DNA of 64,000 nucleotides from Actinobacillus indolicus (GTDB taxonomy: Bacteria; Pseudomonadota; Gammaproteobacteria; Enterobacterales; Pasteurellaceae). The translations under genes were made by a program, and so were the position numbers. This document shows, piece by piece, positions 10,039 through 18,911 of this stretch. The DNA lies in the NCBI RefSeq assembly GCF_004519515.1, contig NZ_CP038145.1, positions 1,260,001 to 1,324,000 on the forward strand, written 5' to 3'. Position 1 is the first letter of the stretch. Every line of letters begins with the position of its first letter. The notes under the pieces are model-generated. The model was not told where the DNA came from and did not search any database. It saw nothing but the letters and a program-made list of their open reading frames with translations.

Positions 10039-11889
10039 TTAATAAGTTTCCTTGTCTCTTAATAGATGCACATTCCCTTTACGGCGTAAGAAGCCTGAAC
10101 GGTCGAAGTATTCGATCAGTTGTACGGTCACTTTACGCCCATATTGAATTTCATCTCTAAGCTGATTTACCGAAATTTCGCCGTGTTGTTCAATGAAATT
10201 TTTGATAAGTTGAGCAAATGCACTGATCTGTTCATGTAATAGGAAACGGTCTTTGACAATCGGCACTAAATAACCCAACTTTCCTGCTTTATATAGCAAG
10301 TTACGCATTTCTGTTTCGTCTATGGAGAGTTCGGAAGCAATATCTCTCACCCATAAGGCTTGATTGGTGCGTTCAAATAGCGGTCGGATTTCTGCCCAAA
10401 TTTGCAATTCGGCATCGCTGAACTCAATGCGGTGTGTTGGAGTATGGATCCAACCGCGAGTTTGTGCCAAGGTTTTATTCGCAATTAGATCGTCAATCAA
10501 CGCAAAAATAAGCAGTTCTGCCTGATCTAATGCAGTCATACGATGTAACCGAGCTTTAGTCACTCCAAGCTGATCGCTATGTTGTTGATGATACTCTTCG
10601 AGCTTCGCTACAATGTGTTGCTGGATCTGAGTTTTAAATGCCCCGTTAAACAGGTGATTAGCATTGAGATAGTAATCCGATTTTTCCGACAGTTTTTCTA
10701 AATCACGAATAAAAATCTGCTCTGCCCACAGTAGTTGGGTCAAATTCACCGCTTTATGTTGCAGATAGAGTGCAATACGTTCTTGATAGCTTGTGCAGTT
10801 AGCTAACTGTGAGAGATAACTCAAGCGTGCTTCGCTACGTTTATGGCGTTTCGGCGAGTGGATTTCGATCACTTCCGCACCGGCAAGGGTTTGGCTGTCA
10901 TCGCCACTACGCAAAATGAGTTTGTCTTCTAAAGCAATATGCAACGGCGTATCTAAAATCAGTTCGGCTATCGCTGTATCATCAGCAAGGCATTGGCTTC
11001 TATCCAGTAAATTTAACTTGGCGGTAGTGTGGCTGGCAAAGTGATAGAGATGCACAACATTGTTTTCTTTTAAGGCTTGGGCTGTCGTTAGGCGAACGGT
11101 AATGCGGTCGCAAGCAAATTGGGGATCTTGTTGTGTAATCCAGTCGCCACGCTCAATCTGCTCTTTTTCTACATTGGCGATATTTAAGGCTAAACGTTGC
11201 CCTGCCACCCCGATTGACGCTTCATTATTTTGAGCGTGAATGTTTTTTATCCGCACTTTCTGACCGCTTGAGAGATAAAATTCATCACCGATAGCTACTT
11301 TCCCTGCGACTGCAGTCCCCGTTACAACTAAACCTGCACCTTTCACATTAAATACACGGTCAATCGCATAGCGGAACGGTTTATCTATTTGTGTGCTTTG
11401 GTGATTAAGGCTGATCAGGTATTGCTTTAACGGCTCAATTCCCTCGCCTGTCTGAGCCGAAGTCGCAAAGAAATGTGCTGAAGCTAAAAACGGATAACGC
11501 TGTTTTAATTGTTCGATCAGCTGGGTTATACGAGTAGCTTCCGCTCTGTCCGCCTTGGTGAGTACGACAATAATCTGCTTAAAATTCAGCAGGCGAAGAA
11601 TGGCAAGATGCTCTTCCGTCTGCGGTTTAATCCCCTCGTCTGCCGATACCACCAACAAAGCGTGTTGGATACCGCCAAGCCCTGCCAGCATATTAGACAG
11701 AAATTTTTGGTGACCCGGTACATCAATAAAACCCAAAATATCATTTTCAATCGGCAAATAAGCATAGCCAAGATCAATCGTCAGCCCTCGTTTCTTCTCT
11801 TCAGGCAAATGAGCAGTGTGAGTGCCTGTTAGAGCGTGTAAAAGTGATGTTTTGCCGTGATCGACGTGTCCTGCGGTGACGATGATCAT
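10039..11889 (-). CDS. selB: Selenocysteine-specific elongation factor SelB
   Basis: 616 residues. SelB binds GTP, selenocysteinyl-tRNA and the SECIS hairpin in mRNA to insert Sec at UGA. The N-terminus [20 protein letters not shown] is the GTPase P-loop, followed by IDVPGHQKF and TKAD. EF-Tu-like barrel domains follow, then C-terminal winged-helix repeats ending in [27 protein letters not shown]. The start overlaps the selA stop by 4 bases, so the two are coupled. Confidence 0.97.
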   Translation of the reverse strand: MIIVTAGHVDHGKTSLLHALTGTHTAHLPEEKKRGLTIDLGYAYLPIENDILGFIDVPGHQKFLSNMLAGLGGIQHALLVVSADEGIKPQTEEHLAILRLLNFKQIIVVLTKADRAEATRITQLIEQLKQRYPFLASAHFFATSAQTGEGIEPLKQYLISLNHQSTQIDKPFRYAIDRVFNVKGAGLVVTGTAVAGKVAIGDEFYLSSGQKVRIKNIHAQNNEASIGVAGQRLALNIANVEKEQIERGDWITQQDPQFACDRITVRLTTAQALKENNVVHLYHFASHTTAKLNLLDRSQCLADDTAIAELILDTPLHIALEDKLILRSGDDSQTLAGAEVIEIHSPKRHKRSEARLSYLSQLANCTSYQERIALYLQHKAVNLTQLLWAEQIFIRDLEKLSEKSDYYLNANHLFNGAFKTQIQQHIVAKLEEYHQQHSDQLGVTKARLHRMTALDQAELLIFALIDDLIANKTLAQTRGWIHTPTHRIEFSDAELQIWAEIRPLFERTNQALWVRDIASELSIDETEMRNLLYKAGKLGYLVPIVKDRFLLHEQISAFAQLIKNFIEQHGEISVNQLRDEIQYGRKVTVQLIEYFDRSGFLRRKGNVHLLRDKETY

Positions 11890-13271
11890 AGTTCCTCCAA
11901 CATAAAAATAAGTGCCTCAAACTCCGCCACACTTCGCACATCTAGCCACATTTTTTGTTGGGCAAAACGAGCAATAATCGGGTTTGGATAGGCCTTAAAC
12001 TGTTTTTCTAGTTCAAGTAAATCGCTCTGCTTGTCTGCCGAAATGGTTACGGCAAGCGATGGGATTTTTTCTGTCGGTAACGCCCCACTGCCGATTTGGG
12101 CTTCACTCGGTTCGATTTGCAAAAAATAACGGGAATCTAACCGCTTGTAGAGAGCCTCTCTTAAACGTTCCGCTTTCTGTTGCAAGCTATCAAGAGATTG
12201 AGTCAGCAAGTGTAAGGTCGGTAAACCGTCCGTTAAACGATCAGGGAAAAGATAGTGGCGTAATGTGGCTTCTAAGCCTGATAAAATCACTTTATCACAA
12301 CGTAAAACCCGTTTGAGTGGGTGTTGTTGAAGCTGATCGATAAAGGCTTTTTTCCCAACGATAATCCCGGCTTGTGGTCCGCCAAGTAGTTTATCCCCTG
12401 AAAACGAGACTAAATCCACCCCTGAAGCAACTTTCTGTTGCACCATAGGTTCAGCAGGTAGGTTTAGAGCTTGCATATCGGTGAGTGAGCCACTGCCTAA
12501 ATCACTAATCACAGGCAGATTAAACTCTTGCCCTAATGCCACTAACTCTTCTTCACTCACACTCGAGGTAAAACCTTGAATTTGATAATTACTGGTGTGA
12601 ACTTTCATTAAAAATGCGGTATTTTCGTTGATTGCGTTGCGATAATCTTTTAAATGGGTGCGATTTGTCGTACCCACTTCAACTAACTTGCACCCTGCTT
12701 GAGCCATAATATCGGGGATACGGAAAGCACCGCCTATCTCAATTAATTCACCACGGGAGATAATCACTTCTTTGCCTTGAGCAAAAGTAGCCAACATTAG
12801 CAATACGGCAGCAGCATTATTATTTACCACGCAAGCCGCTTCCGCCCCTGTCAGTTGTTGCAACAGTTCCGAAATATAGAGATCGCGATGACTGCGTTTA
12901 CCTGCGTCAATATCAAACTCTAACGCCACATTATTTCGCATTGCATCAGTAGCAGCTGAAATCGCTTGCTCCGACCATAAACCCCGACCAAGGTTGGTAT
13001 GTAAAACTGTTCCCGTCAGATTAAACACGCGTTTCATCTTGACTTGAGCGAGGCTTTGCAAGCGGTGAGTTAATTCGTTAAAAAGCGTATTTTCCGTTTG
13101 TAGAAAATCAGGCAGACTTTGATGTTGCTGAATATGTTGGCGAGCTTGTTCAATCAACAAACGAGCTTGAGTAACAAAGGCTTGATGTCCGAATTGTTGA
13201 ATTAAATCAGCACCTTGCGGTGTTTTTAGCAGTTTATCAATCGCAGGAATTGAACGAAATAGTGATTGCAT
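11886..13271 (-). CDS. selA: L-seryl-tRNA(Sec) selenium transferase
   Basis: 461 residues. SelA uses pyridoxal phosphate to turn seryl-tRNA-Sec into selenocysteinyl-tRNA-Sec with selenophosphate. The PLP lysine is in [14 protein letters not shown] (Lys294). The N-terminal [15 protein letters not shown] and [11 protein letters not shown] are family marks. It is divergent from selC, 64 bp away, and forms an operon with selB. selD is not in the window. Confidence 0.97.
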   Translation of the reverse strand: MQSLFRSIPAIDKLLKTPQGADLIQQFGHQAFVTQARLLIEQARQHIQQHQSLPDFLQTENTLFNELTHRLQSLAQVKMKRVFNLTGTVLHTNLGRGLWSEQAISAATDAMRNNVALEFDIDAGKRSHRDLYISELLQQLTGAEAACVVNNNAAAVLLMLATFAQGKEVIISRGELIEIGGAFRIPDIMAQAGCKLVEVGTTNRTHLKDYRNAINENTAFLMKVHTSNYQIQGFTSSVSEEELVALGQEFNLPVISDLGSGSLTDMQALNLPAEPMVQQKVASGVDLVSFSGDKLLGGPQAGIIVGKKAFIDQLQQHPLKRVLRCDKVILSGLEATLRHYLFPDRLTDGLPTLHLLTQSLDSLQQKAERLREALYKRLDSRYFLQIEPSEAQIGSGALPTEKIPSLAVTISADKQSDLLELEKQFKAYPNPIIARFAQQKMWLDVRSVAEFEALIFMLEEL

Positions 13272-13292
13272 AGCAGAAATCCGTCAGAAATT

Positions 13293-13321
13293 TTGCACAA
13301 TTCTAATAAATTCAGTAGAAT
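13293..13321 (+). promoter_or_regulatory. Promoter of selC
   Basis: TTGCAC (13293-13298) and TAGAAT (13316-13321) with 17-bp spacing, ending 14 bp before the tRNA 5' end. Confidence 0.65.
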
Positions 13322-13335
13322 AGTGCCACTTTTTC

Positions 13336-13430
13336 GGAGGTGTGTCATATCCGGTGATGTGGCAGGACTTCAAATCCTGTTGAGGACGCCAGCGTTCTCG
13401 GGTGGGTTCAACTCCCATACACCTCCGCCA
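13336..13430 (+). tRNA. selC: tRNA-Sec (TCA anticodon)
   Basis: 95 bases with encoded CCA, 8-bp acceptor GGAGGTGT/ACACCTCC, long variable arm and anticodon TCA at 13370-13372, all typical of bacterial tRNA-Sec. Its 3' end is the left attachment site of the integrated element. Since the element starts after the CCA, the tRNA is intact. Confidence 0.98.
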
Positions 13431-13431
13431 A
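13411..13431 (+). repeat. attL core within the selC 3' end
   Basis: The last 20 bases of tRNA-Sec plus one base (ACTCCCATAC then ACCTCCGCCAA). It matches attR at 25273-25292 in all but a single-base gap and one substitution. Confidence 0.8.
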
Positions 13432-13554
13432 CTCAAGTTTCTACACATCTCTCAACGTAAACCAACCTAACAAAACCCCTTGAAAATACTAGCTTCTTAA
13501 TCTTTCTATTGTCTCTCTACGTCTCTCAATGTATCCTATCATCACAAAAAAATA

Positions 13555-13715
13555 GTAACAAGATTAGTAACAAGATTTTGCTTTTTGTGTTGGTTACTCC
13601 CAAAAAACCATATTTTATTTAAAAAACCTTGTTACTGTTTTTGGTTTAAGGCTAGATGTGCCAATACTTAGAAGAATTTATTGAACGAATAAAACCTTGT
13701 TACTATCCTTGTTAC
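13555..13715. promoter_or_regulatory. Left arm-type integrase sites
   Basis: GTAACAAGATTA and GTAACAAGATTT stand in tandem at 13555-13578. The inverse core CTTGTTAC occurs at 13628-13635, 13696-13703 and 13708-13715, the last two again with a 12-base period. The tandem pair is repeated exactly near the right end (25197-25220). Such mirrored repeats near both att sites are expected of tyrosine-recombinase arm sites; they also overlap the int leader and could repress it. The 303-bp gap 13431-13733 holds nothing else I can identify. Confidence 0.6.
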
Positions 13716-13733
13716 TTTTGGTGGATTTTAAAG

Positions 13734-14984
13734 ATGAAATACAAGCTAGTAGATACGCAAATCAGACAAGCGAAACCCAAAGATAAAGATTATCCACTCT
13801 CTGACGGTGGCGGATTGCGTTTAATTGTTAGAAAGAGCGGGGCTAAAGTATTTATCTTTAACTACTACAAACCATACACCAAAACGAGAACAAACTTCAC
13901 TATTGGGGAATACCCTGAAATCTCTTTAATACAAGCAAGGAAAGAACACGCAAAAGCAAGAGCATTACTTGCTCAAAATATCGATCCAGTTAGACAAAGA
14001 GAACTAGACAAGCAAGAGCAAGCGAATAGATTAGAATTAACTTTTGGGAAAATGGCGGTGAAGTGGTTCGAAGATAGAAAGCTTAAGGCAGACTTTTCAG
14101 AACGAACCGCAAAAGATACATGGGCTTTATTTGAACGCCACATTCTTCCGCATTTTGCCAATTATCCTATTTCAGAAATAACCCCGCTTATTGCAATTAA
14201 TGCGTTAAAGCCTTTAGAGAGAGCAGGGAAACTTGAAACTATACGCAAAACTATCGCTAAAATTAACGAGGTAATGCGGTACGCTTTACACCGTGGGCTA
14301 ATAGCAACCAATAATCTTTCTGATATTGGGAAAGAATTCGATAAACCAACACCGCAAAGTATGAACACAATTCAACCTGACGAATTAGCGGAATTTCTAC
14401 AGGCTTTCTATCAAAAACGAGATGAGGGGCGTTTTGGTTTAAATGTGTTTTATGCCGTAATGTTGGTTCTGCTAACAGGTGGCAGACCATCAGAGATTGC
14501 AAAAGCAAAATGGGAAGATATAGACGAAAAAGAAAGGCTATGGGCTTATCAAGTACAGAAAGGGAATAAGAACTTACCTGAGGGCAGAACGCACATTGTT
14601 ACGCTATCACGCCAATCTATTGAGCTTTTAAACAAGATGAAGCATTTTAATGAGGTAGTAAACGCCAATATTCAAAGTCCTTTTGTTTTTGCTAGTGTTG
14701 CTTCAAAGAAAACAGGGCATTTATCTATAGAAGCAATGCGTAAAGCAATTATTAAATCCATTGGTGAAGATCGGCTAACCACTCACGGCATCCGCCATTT
14801 GTTCAGTACATCACTCAATGAACAGAATTTTAATGCGGATTGGATAGAGCGAGCTTTATCGCACAAAGATAGAAATCGAATACGAGGCAGTTATAACAAA
14901 GCGAACTACTTAGAGCAACGTTTTGATATGTTGCAACATTGGGCGGATTATGTGGAAGAATTAGCACCAAAACCATTTTTATAA
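13734..14984 (+). CDS. int: P4-type tyrosine integrase
   Basis: 416 residues from ATG 13734; the longer frame from 13656 runs through the arm-site repeats and is not favoured. It has the DUF4102 N-terminal domain (LSDGGGLRLIVRKSGAKVF), a SAM-like core-binding domain and the catalytic domain. Catalytic residues visible are Arg251 in TGGRPSEI, the HGIRH box (His351, Arg354) and the YNKANY segment with the nucleophilic Tyr (about 387). It would integrate the element at selC. It ends with a terminator at 14993-15020. Confidence 0.95.
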   Translation: MKYKLVDTQIRQAKPKDKDYPLSDGGGLRLIVRKSGAKVFIFNYYKPYTKTRTNFTIGEYPEISLIQARKEHAKARALLAQNIDPVRQRELDKQEQANRLELTFGKMAVKWFEDRKLKADFSERTAKDTWALFERHILPHFANYPISEITPLIAINALKPLERAGKLETIRKTIAKINEVMRYALHRGLIATNNLSDIGKEFDKPTPQSMNTIQPDELAEFLQAFYQKRDEGRFGLNVFYAVMLVLLTGGRPSEIAKAKWEDIDEKERLWAYQVQKGNKNLPEGRTHIVTLSRQSIELLNKMKHFNEVVNANIQSPFVFASVASKKTGHLSIEAMRKAIIKSIGEDRLTTHGIRHLFSTSLNEQNFNADWIERALSHKDRNRIRGSYNKANYLEQRFDMLQHWADYVEELAPKPFL

Positions 14985-14992
14985 GTACCGAT

Positions 14993-15020
14993 AAGTCTAG
15001 TTTTACAGCTAGGCTTTTTT
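14993..15020 (+). terminator. Terminator of int
   Basis: AAGTCTAG (14993-15000) pairs with CTAGGCTT (15009-15016) with one wobble, followed by TTTT. Confidence 0.65.
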
Positions 15021-15235
15021 ATTAGTTTTCTGCAAAAAATCTTATTACTTTGTCTAATAAACAGCCTTGAAACTGTTTAAAAAATCAGTAAAATTATTCT
15101 CACCGTAAACAAGCGTAAATGCTTGTAACTCGAATTGAAGTGGATAGGTACGGAGTAGCTACCAAACTGAAAGAGAGTAACCCTATTTGCTCTTTTCCAC
15201 TTCCTCACCAAATAGGGCAACGCATAGGGGCGAAT

Positions 15236-16234
15236 ATGTTTCAATTATCAGATTTATCTATAAAACAAAAATTTACTATTTCTGAAAGCATTCAAATTAT
15301 AAAACAAGAAACAGGCTTAGATTTAACCATAGATGATTTGCTTGATTACTGCGATGATTTACAAATTTATTTGCATATTGATATAGATAAATTGAGCGTA
15401 TTGGAACAAGAGTTACTATATCAATCTTTTAAGCGTGGTGTAGTTGTGCTATCTGAAAGTGGGAAATCAAAGATAATCACTAATGATAAAAATAGGATTT
15501 ATCTAAATTCATTAAAATTCTCTATTTTTGGGGAAATAGAGAATCAAGAAGATAAAAGAGGAGCATTTCATTTTGTGGATTTTCCAGTAATGAAAGGAAT
15601 ATTTGGTATAGCGAATAAAAATTCTTTTTCTAGAAAAAAAAGAGTTGATTATGAAAATGGATATTTCTTTTTTAATCAACTGCTGCCGCCTATCTTAAAA
15701 TATAGAGATATTCAATTAACAGAAATCATAAACGGCATAGAAAACGAGGAAGATTGCTCTTATTGGAAACTTTTCCAAATTAGACTGGGAAAGATTCCTG
15801 TAAGCAATCAAAATGTTTTTATGACAAGATGTTCATTAGAAGATTTTATAAATAAAATGCCGTTTCCTGATAAATTTAAAGAATCACAAACAGATGAAAT
15901 TATTTCGACTTTAAACCAGCGCATAACCGAATTAGAGCAACAACTTGAGGAGCTAAAACAGAAGCTAGCTCAGGCAACACAATCGCCAACGGTGGACAAT
16001 AGCCAAAACTACAACCCAACGGAACGAGAAACGCATTTACAAATTATTTATGGGCTTGTTGAGAAGCTGACTAAAAAAGACATCAACCATTCAAAATATC
16101 AACGAGGAAATAAGATCAACAAAATGGCAATAGCCAATGACTTAGAAAGAGAGCTACAAGGGCTATTTATAACCCCAAAAACAGCAGAGGGGTTTAGAAA
16201 TAGACTTACAGAGATTTTGAAAGAGGCGGAATAA
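15236..16234 (+). CDS. Unknown satellite protein with coiled coil
   Basis: 332 residues from ATG 15236 with AGGGG upstream; an in-frame extension to 15119 lacks a ribosome-binding site. The N-terminal part (about 1-215) is not recognised. A clear coiled coil follows (about 224-248, RITELEQQLEELKQKLAQ). The C-terminal 70 residues form a helical domain (LQIIYGLVEKLTKK through NRLTEIL) of a type I associate with satellite and island proteins next to integrases. Its place between int and alpA is often a cargo or regulator slot. Function unknown. Confidence 0.7.
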   Translation: MFQLSDLSIKQKFTISESIQIIKQETGLDLTIDDLLDYCDDLQIYLHIDIDKLSVLEQELLYQSFKRGVVVLSESGKSKIITNDKNRIYLNSLKFSIFGEIENQEDKRGAFHFVDFPVMKGIFGIANKNSFSRKKRVDYENGYFFFNQLLPPILKYRDIQLTEIINGIENEEDCSYWKLFQIRLGKIPVSNQNVFMTRCSLEDFINKMPFPDKFKESQTDEIISTLNQRITELEQQLEELKQKLAQATQSPTVDNSQNYNPTERETHLQIIYGLVEKLTKKDINHSKYQRGNKINKMAIANDLERELQGLFITPKTAEGFRNRLTEILKEAE

Positions 16235-16282
16235 CCGCCTTTTTCTTTGCAAAAAAATCCGCCAAATCTTACCGCTTGCTAT

Positions 16283-16388
16283 ACTTCCCAAAAATTTTAT
16301 AACTTCCCAAAACACTTCAAAGCTAGACTGTATAAGGCTTTAACTAACTTCCCAAATTCACTTCCCATTTTGTTTTGAGAATTTCCCA
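16283..16388 (+). promoter_or_regulatory. Five-copy ACTTCCCA direct-repeat array upstream of alpA
   Basis: ACTTCCCA begins at 16283, 16302, 16347 and 16360, with a variant ATTTCCCA at 16381. All are in the same orientation and most are followed by A/T. They fill the 227-bp gap before alpA. Repeated same-strand octamers before a master regulator suggest operator sites. Confidence 0.6.
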
Positions 16389-16412
16389 TAATCCCAAAGC
16401 TTACAGCGATTT

Positions 16413-16458
16413 AATACCCCTACATTTCCAACCATAAACCAACATAAACAGGGGTATT
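16413..16458 (+). promoter_or_regulatory. Inverted repeat covering the alpA ribosome-binding site
   Basis: AATACCCCT (16413-16421) is perfectly complementary to AGGGGTATT (16450-16458), with a 28-base loop. AGGGGT is the Shine-Dalgarno sequence, six bases before ATG 16462. Pairing would hide it. Confidence 0.6.
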
Positions 16459-16461
16459 TAT

Positions 16462-16668
16462 ATGGAACAAATCCAAAACCAAACCACAACCGAAGCCGTA
16501 GAGAAACGTTACTCAATGGCGGAATTAAGAGCATTAAGCGGAGTATCACACGCTTTCATTTATCGACACATTAAAAACGGCAAACTAGCACAACCTGAGA
16601 AATGGGGGCGTTCTTCTCGCTGGAAAGAGAGCGATGTAAAAGCGTGGTTGGCTTCATTCCAACAATAA
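16462..16668 (+). CDS. alpA: AlpA-family transcriptional regulator
   Basis: 68 residues. The sequence is an AlpA/MerR-like helix-turn-helix (YSMAELRALSGVSHAFIYRHIKNGKL), then PEKWGRSSRWKESDVKAWL, the typical ending. AlpA proteins activate excision and replication genes of P4-like elements and Gram-negative PICIs. Upstream lie an octamer array and a hairpin over the ribosome-binding site, which suggests tight control at two levels. The next gene follows after 16 bases. Confidence 0.93.
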   Translation: MEQIQNQTTTEAVEKRYSMAELRALSGVSHAFIYRHIKNGKLAQPEKWGRSSRWKESDVKAWLASFQQ

Positions 16669-16684
16669 AGCGAGGTGACATCTT

Positions 16685-17038
16685 ATGAAGCAACCTATCT
16701 ACCCAACCCGAAAAGCGAAAGCTATCAAAGCTCTACTAGAACACCCACAAGGCATAAGTGGACGTGAGATTGACTTTAAATACTTCATCAACTGCGGGCG
16801 TAATGAGGTAACGGAATTACCAAGACTACACAATATCGCCATTCATAAAATCAAAAAACCGAACCAACACGGCACAGGGACTTACACAATTTACAGCTTA
16901 CTCAATGCAAAAGAAGCCTTGAAGGCTATCACATTGCTAAATGGTGAGCGTGCTAAATGTGGTTTACCTATGCTGACTGAGTATGAAACACAACGCTATT
17001 TATCACAATTTAGGGGGACGGATGACCGCAGTAATTAA
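16685..17038 (+). CDS. Small satellite protein, possible winged-helix
   Basis: 117 residues, basic. The N-terminal 60 residues (RKAKAIKALLEHPQGISGREIDFKYFINCGRNEVTEL) read like a winged-helix or phage host-nuclease-inhibitor-type fold with DNA-binding character, but I cannot name the family. It is in the alpA operon and its last 17 bases overlap the next start. Confidence 0.65.
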   Translation: MKQPIYPTRKAKAIKALLEHPQGISGREIDFKYFINCGRNEVTELPRLHNIAIHKIKKPNQHGTGTYTIYSLLNAKEALKAITLLNGERAKCGLPMLTEYETQRYLSQFRGTDDRSN

Positions 17039-17306
17039 ATGCGTAATCGCCAAAATGAACCCTGTGCTAATGGATATAGCAATCAAGCACTACATTGAAA
17101 ACGGCTCTAAAACGCCTCTATTCACGTTTAAGAGCTTGTATTCAGATGATGAACCTTACCCATTAGATGAATTGCTAATCGTGTTATCTGAGCGAATAGA
17201 AACGCTAGCAAGGGAATTTAAAGCAATGCCAAGCGATAGCCTATTACTTCAGTTATCGCCACTACGGAAGAAGTTTAATTCTTTATACAAAATTTCAGTT
17301 AAGTAA
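17022..17306 (+). CDS. Small satellite protein of unknown function
   Basis: 94 residues from ATG 17022, selected for its GGGGACGG ribosome-binding site; an in-frame extension to 16983 would overlap the previous gene more. Helical, no recognised domain. Translationally coupled to the previous gene. Confidence 0.6.
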   Translation: MTAVIKCVIAKMNPVLMDIAIKHYIENGSKTPLFTFKSLYSDDEPYPLDELLIVLSERIETLAREFKAMPSDSLLLQLSPLRKKFNSLYKISVK

Positions 17307-17345
17307 AAAAAAATATGCACGAAATTTCAGTTAAGGAGCAAGACA

Positions 17346-17669
17346 ATGACAGCAAAAGCTAAGGTGGACGGCTATCAGAAGTTTATAGAAACGACTTCCA
17401 AGAACCTTACAACAATCTCAACCGTTACCGATAGAGCAAAACATCAATTAAGTGAGTTTGTCGCAATTCGTGAACAGGTTGAGAGCTTAAAAGAACAAGG
17501 CGAAGACCCGTTATTTATGGCTATAAATCCTATTCACGAAATCGGGGAAGAGCTTAAACACTTGGCGGATTTATTAAATTCAATGATTGAGATTAATCAA
17601 TTCTTTGAAGATAGCTTCAACAAAGAAATTCATAGACGAAAGGGGGAAACGTGTACGGTAGAGCGATAA
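17346..17669 (+). CDS. Small satellite protein of unknown function
   Basis: 107 residues, almost wholly helical with coiled-coil character (LTTISTVTDRAKHQLSEF). It has an AAGGAG ribosome-binding site. It overlaps the next gene by 19 bases. No family recognised. Confidence 0.6.
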   Translation: MTAKAKVDGYQKFIETTSKNLTTISTVTDRAKHQLSEFVAIREQVESLKEQGEDPLFMAINPIHEIGEELKHLADLLNSMIEINQFFEDSFNKEIHRRKGETCTVER

Positions 17670-18088
17670 GAGAAGATTTTGCAAGAGCTTACGCAAAGCT
17701 AGGTAATGCAACTAAAGCTCTTATTCAAGTGTTAGGAAGTGAGCGAGCAAACAAAATGCAACGCCACACACTAAGAGCAAAGGCAAGCACTCTACTAAAT
17801 GACTTCAGAACGGTAGAGATTATCGAGCAAGAGAAAAAATTAATGATTGAGCGAGGGGATTATTTGCCACGTTATCGACTGCGAACATATAGGGTTGATT
17901 TAGGGGTTGGAATGCCAGAAGCCAACCAGCAAGCCAAAGAACGCAAGGAAAAGATTGAGCAAGGTTTTCAAGAGCTGAAACATCTTCAAATGAAACTTTA
18001 TGACGTGGTGACGCAGAAAATGGCTCTTTTAGCAGAAATTAGAGCGGATTATCTGAAATTTAAAAAAAGATCCCCTAGTAAAACTTGA
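17651..18088 (+). CDS. Small basic satellite protein of unknown function
   Basis: 145 residues from GTG 17651, with AGGGGG just upstream. Rich in Arg, Lys and Glu, with long helices. It overlaps the previous gene by 19 bases and precedes the antirepressor by 18 bases. No family recognised. Confidence 0.6.
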   Translation: MYGRAIREDFARAYAKLGNATKALIQVLGSERANKMQRHTLRAKASTLLNDFRTVEIIEQEKKLMIERGDYLPRYRLRTYRVDLGVGMPEANQQAKERKEKIEQGFQELKHLQMKLYDVVTQKMALLAEIRADYLKFKKRSPSKT

Positions 18089-18106
18089 TATTTAAGGATC
18101 AACCCA

Positions 18107-18862
18107 ATGAAAACAAACCTAAAAGAACTTTTACCAATCACCCAAATATTTAAGCAAGGCGAAAAACAGCCACTAGTAAACGCTAGGGATTTATGGAAAT
18201 TCTTAGAAGTTGAAACTCGTTTTGATGATTGGTTTAGACGTAACGCCAAAGCCTACGGTTTTAAGAAAGATTGGGATTATTTTTTGGTTGATAAATTTAT
18301 CAAGCAAAACACTGCTCAATCTTTAATCCTCAAAAATGAGGAGCAAAAAACAAACAATCGGGGCGGACATAATCGCAAAGATTACCTGATTACGCTCTCA
18401 ATGGCTAAAGAATTGGCAATGGTAGAACGCAACGAACAAGGAAAATTAGCACGCCAGTATTTTTTGAAATGTGAAGATACCTTGTTAAGCATTGCACCTG
18501 ATTTAGTGGATAAACACCGTCAAGAATGGCGAATTGAGCGAGAAGCCGTTAAAACACCGTTTACTAAGATGTGTAATTCCTTAGAGCGTAACCGAACCCG
18601 ATTAGGCAAGGAAACCCACAAACACCACTACACCAACGAAGCAAATATGCTGACATCACTTGTATTAGGTATGAATGTTCAGCATTGGCGGACGGCTCAC
18701 GCTATCACAATCGACACAAGAGAAGCGTTAAATGCGGAGCAATTAGAACGGTTGGAGTATTTAGAACAGGCAGATCAGATTTTGCTTGATATGAATATCA
18801 ATGATTTCCACCAACGCAAAGCACGATTAGCAGAAATGCTGATGAATAAATTCCAGCAATAA
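18107..18862 (+). CDS. AntA/AntB-type phage antirepressor
   Basis: 251 residues. The N-terminal domain (about 15-120) matches the AntA/AntB pattern: LVNARDLWKFLEVETRFDDWFRRNAKAYGF, then DYLITLSMAKELAMVERNEQGKLARQYFLKCE. The C-terminal half is a variable helical domain. Such proteins relieve phage repression, so this may link satellite induction to a helper signal or a resident repressor. No cI-like repressor is found beside it. A strong inverted repeat follows the stop. Confidence 0.88.
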   Translation: MKTNLKELLPITQIFKQGEKQPLVNARDLWKFLEVETRFDDWFRRNAKAYGFKKDWDYFLVDKFIKQNTAQSLILKNEEQKTNNRGGHNRKDYLITLSMAKELAMVERNEQGKLARQYFLKCEDTLLSIAPDLVDKHRQEWRIEREAVKTPFTKMCNSLERNRTRLGKETHKHHYTNEANMLTSLVLGMNVQHWRTAHAITIDTREALNAEQLERLEYLEQADQILLDMNINDFHQRKARLAEMLMNKFQQ

Positions 18863-18867
18863 AACAA

Positions 18868-18895
18868 AACCCCTTAGCCGAAACACTAAGGGGTT
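18868..18895 (+). terminator. Strong hairpin after the antirepressor
   Basis: AACCCCTTAG (18868-18877), 8-base loop, CTAAGGGGTT (18886-18895). There is no T-run, so termination is not certain. It precedes the Ash/Icd-like gene by 16 bases. Confidence 0.55.
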
Positions 18896-18911
18896 ATGGA
18901 GTAACATACTT

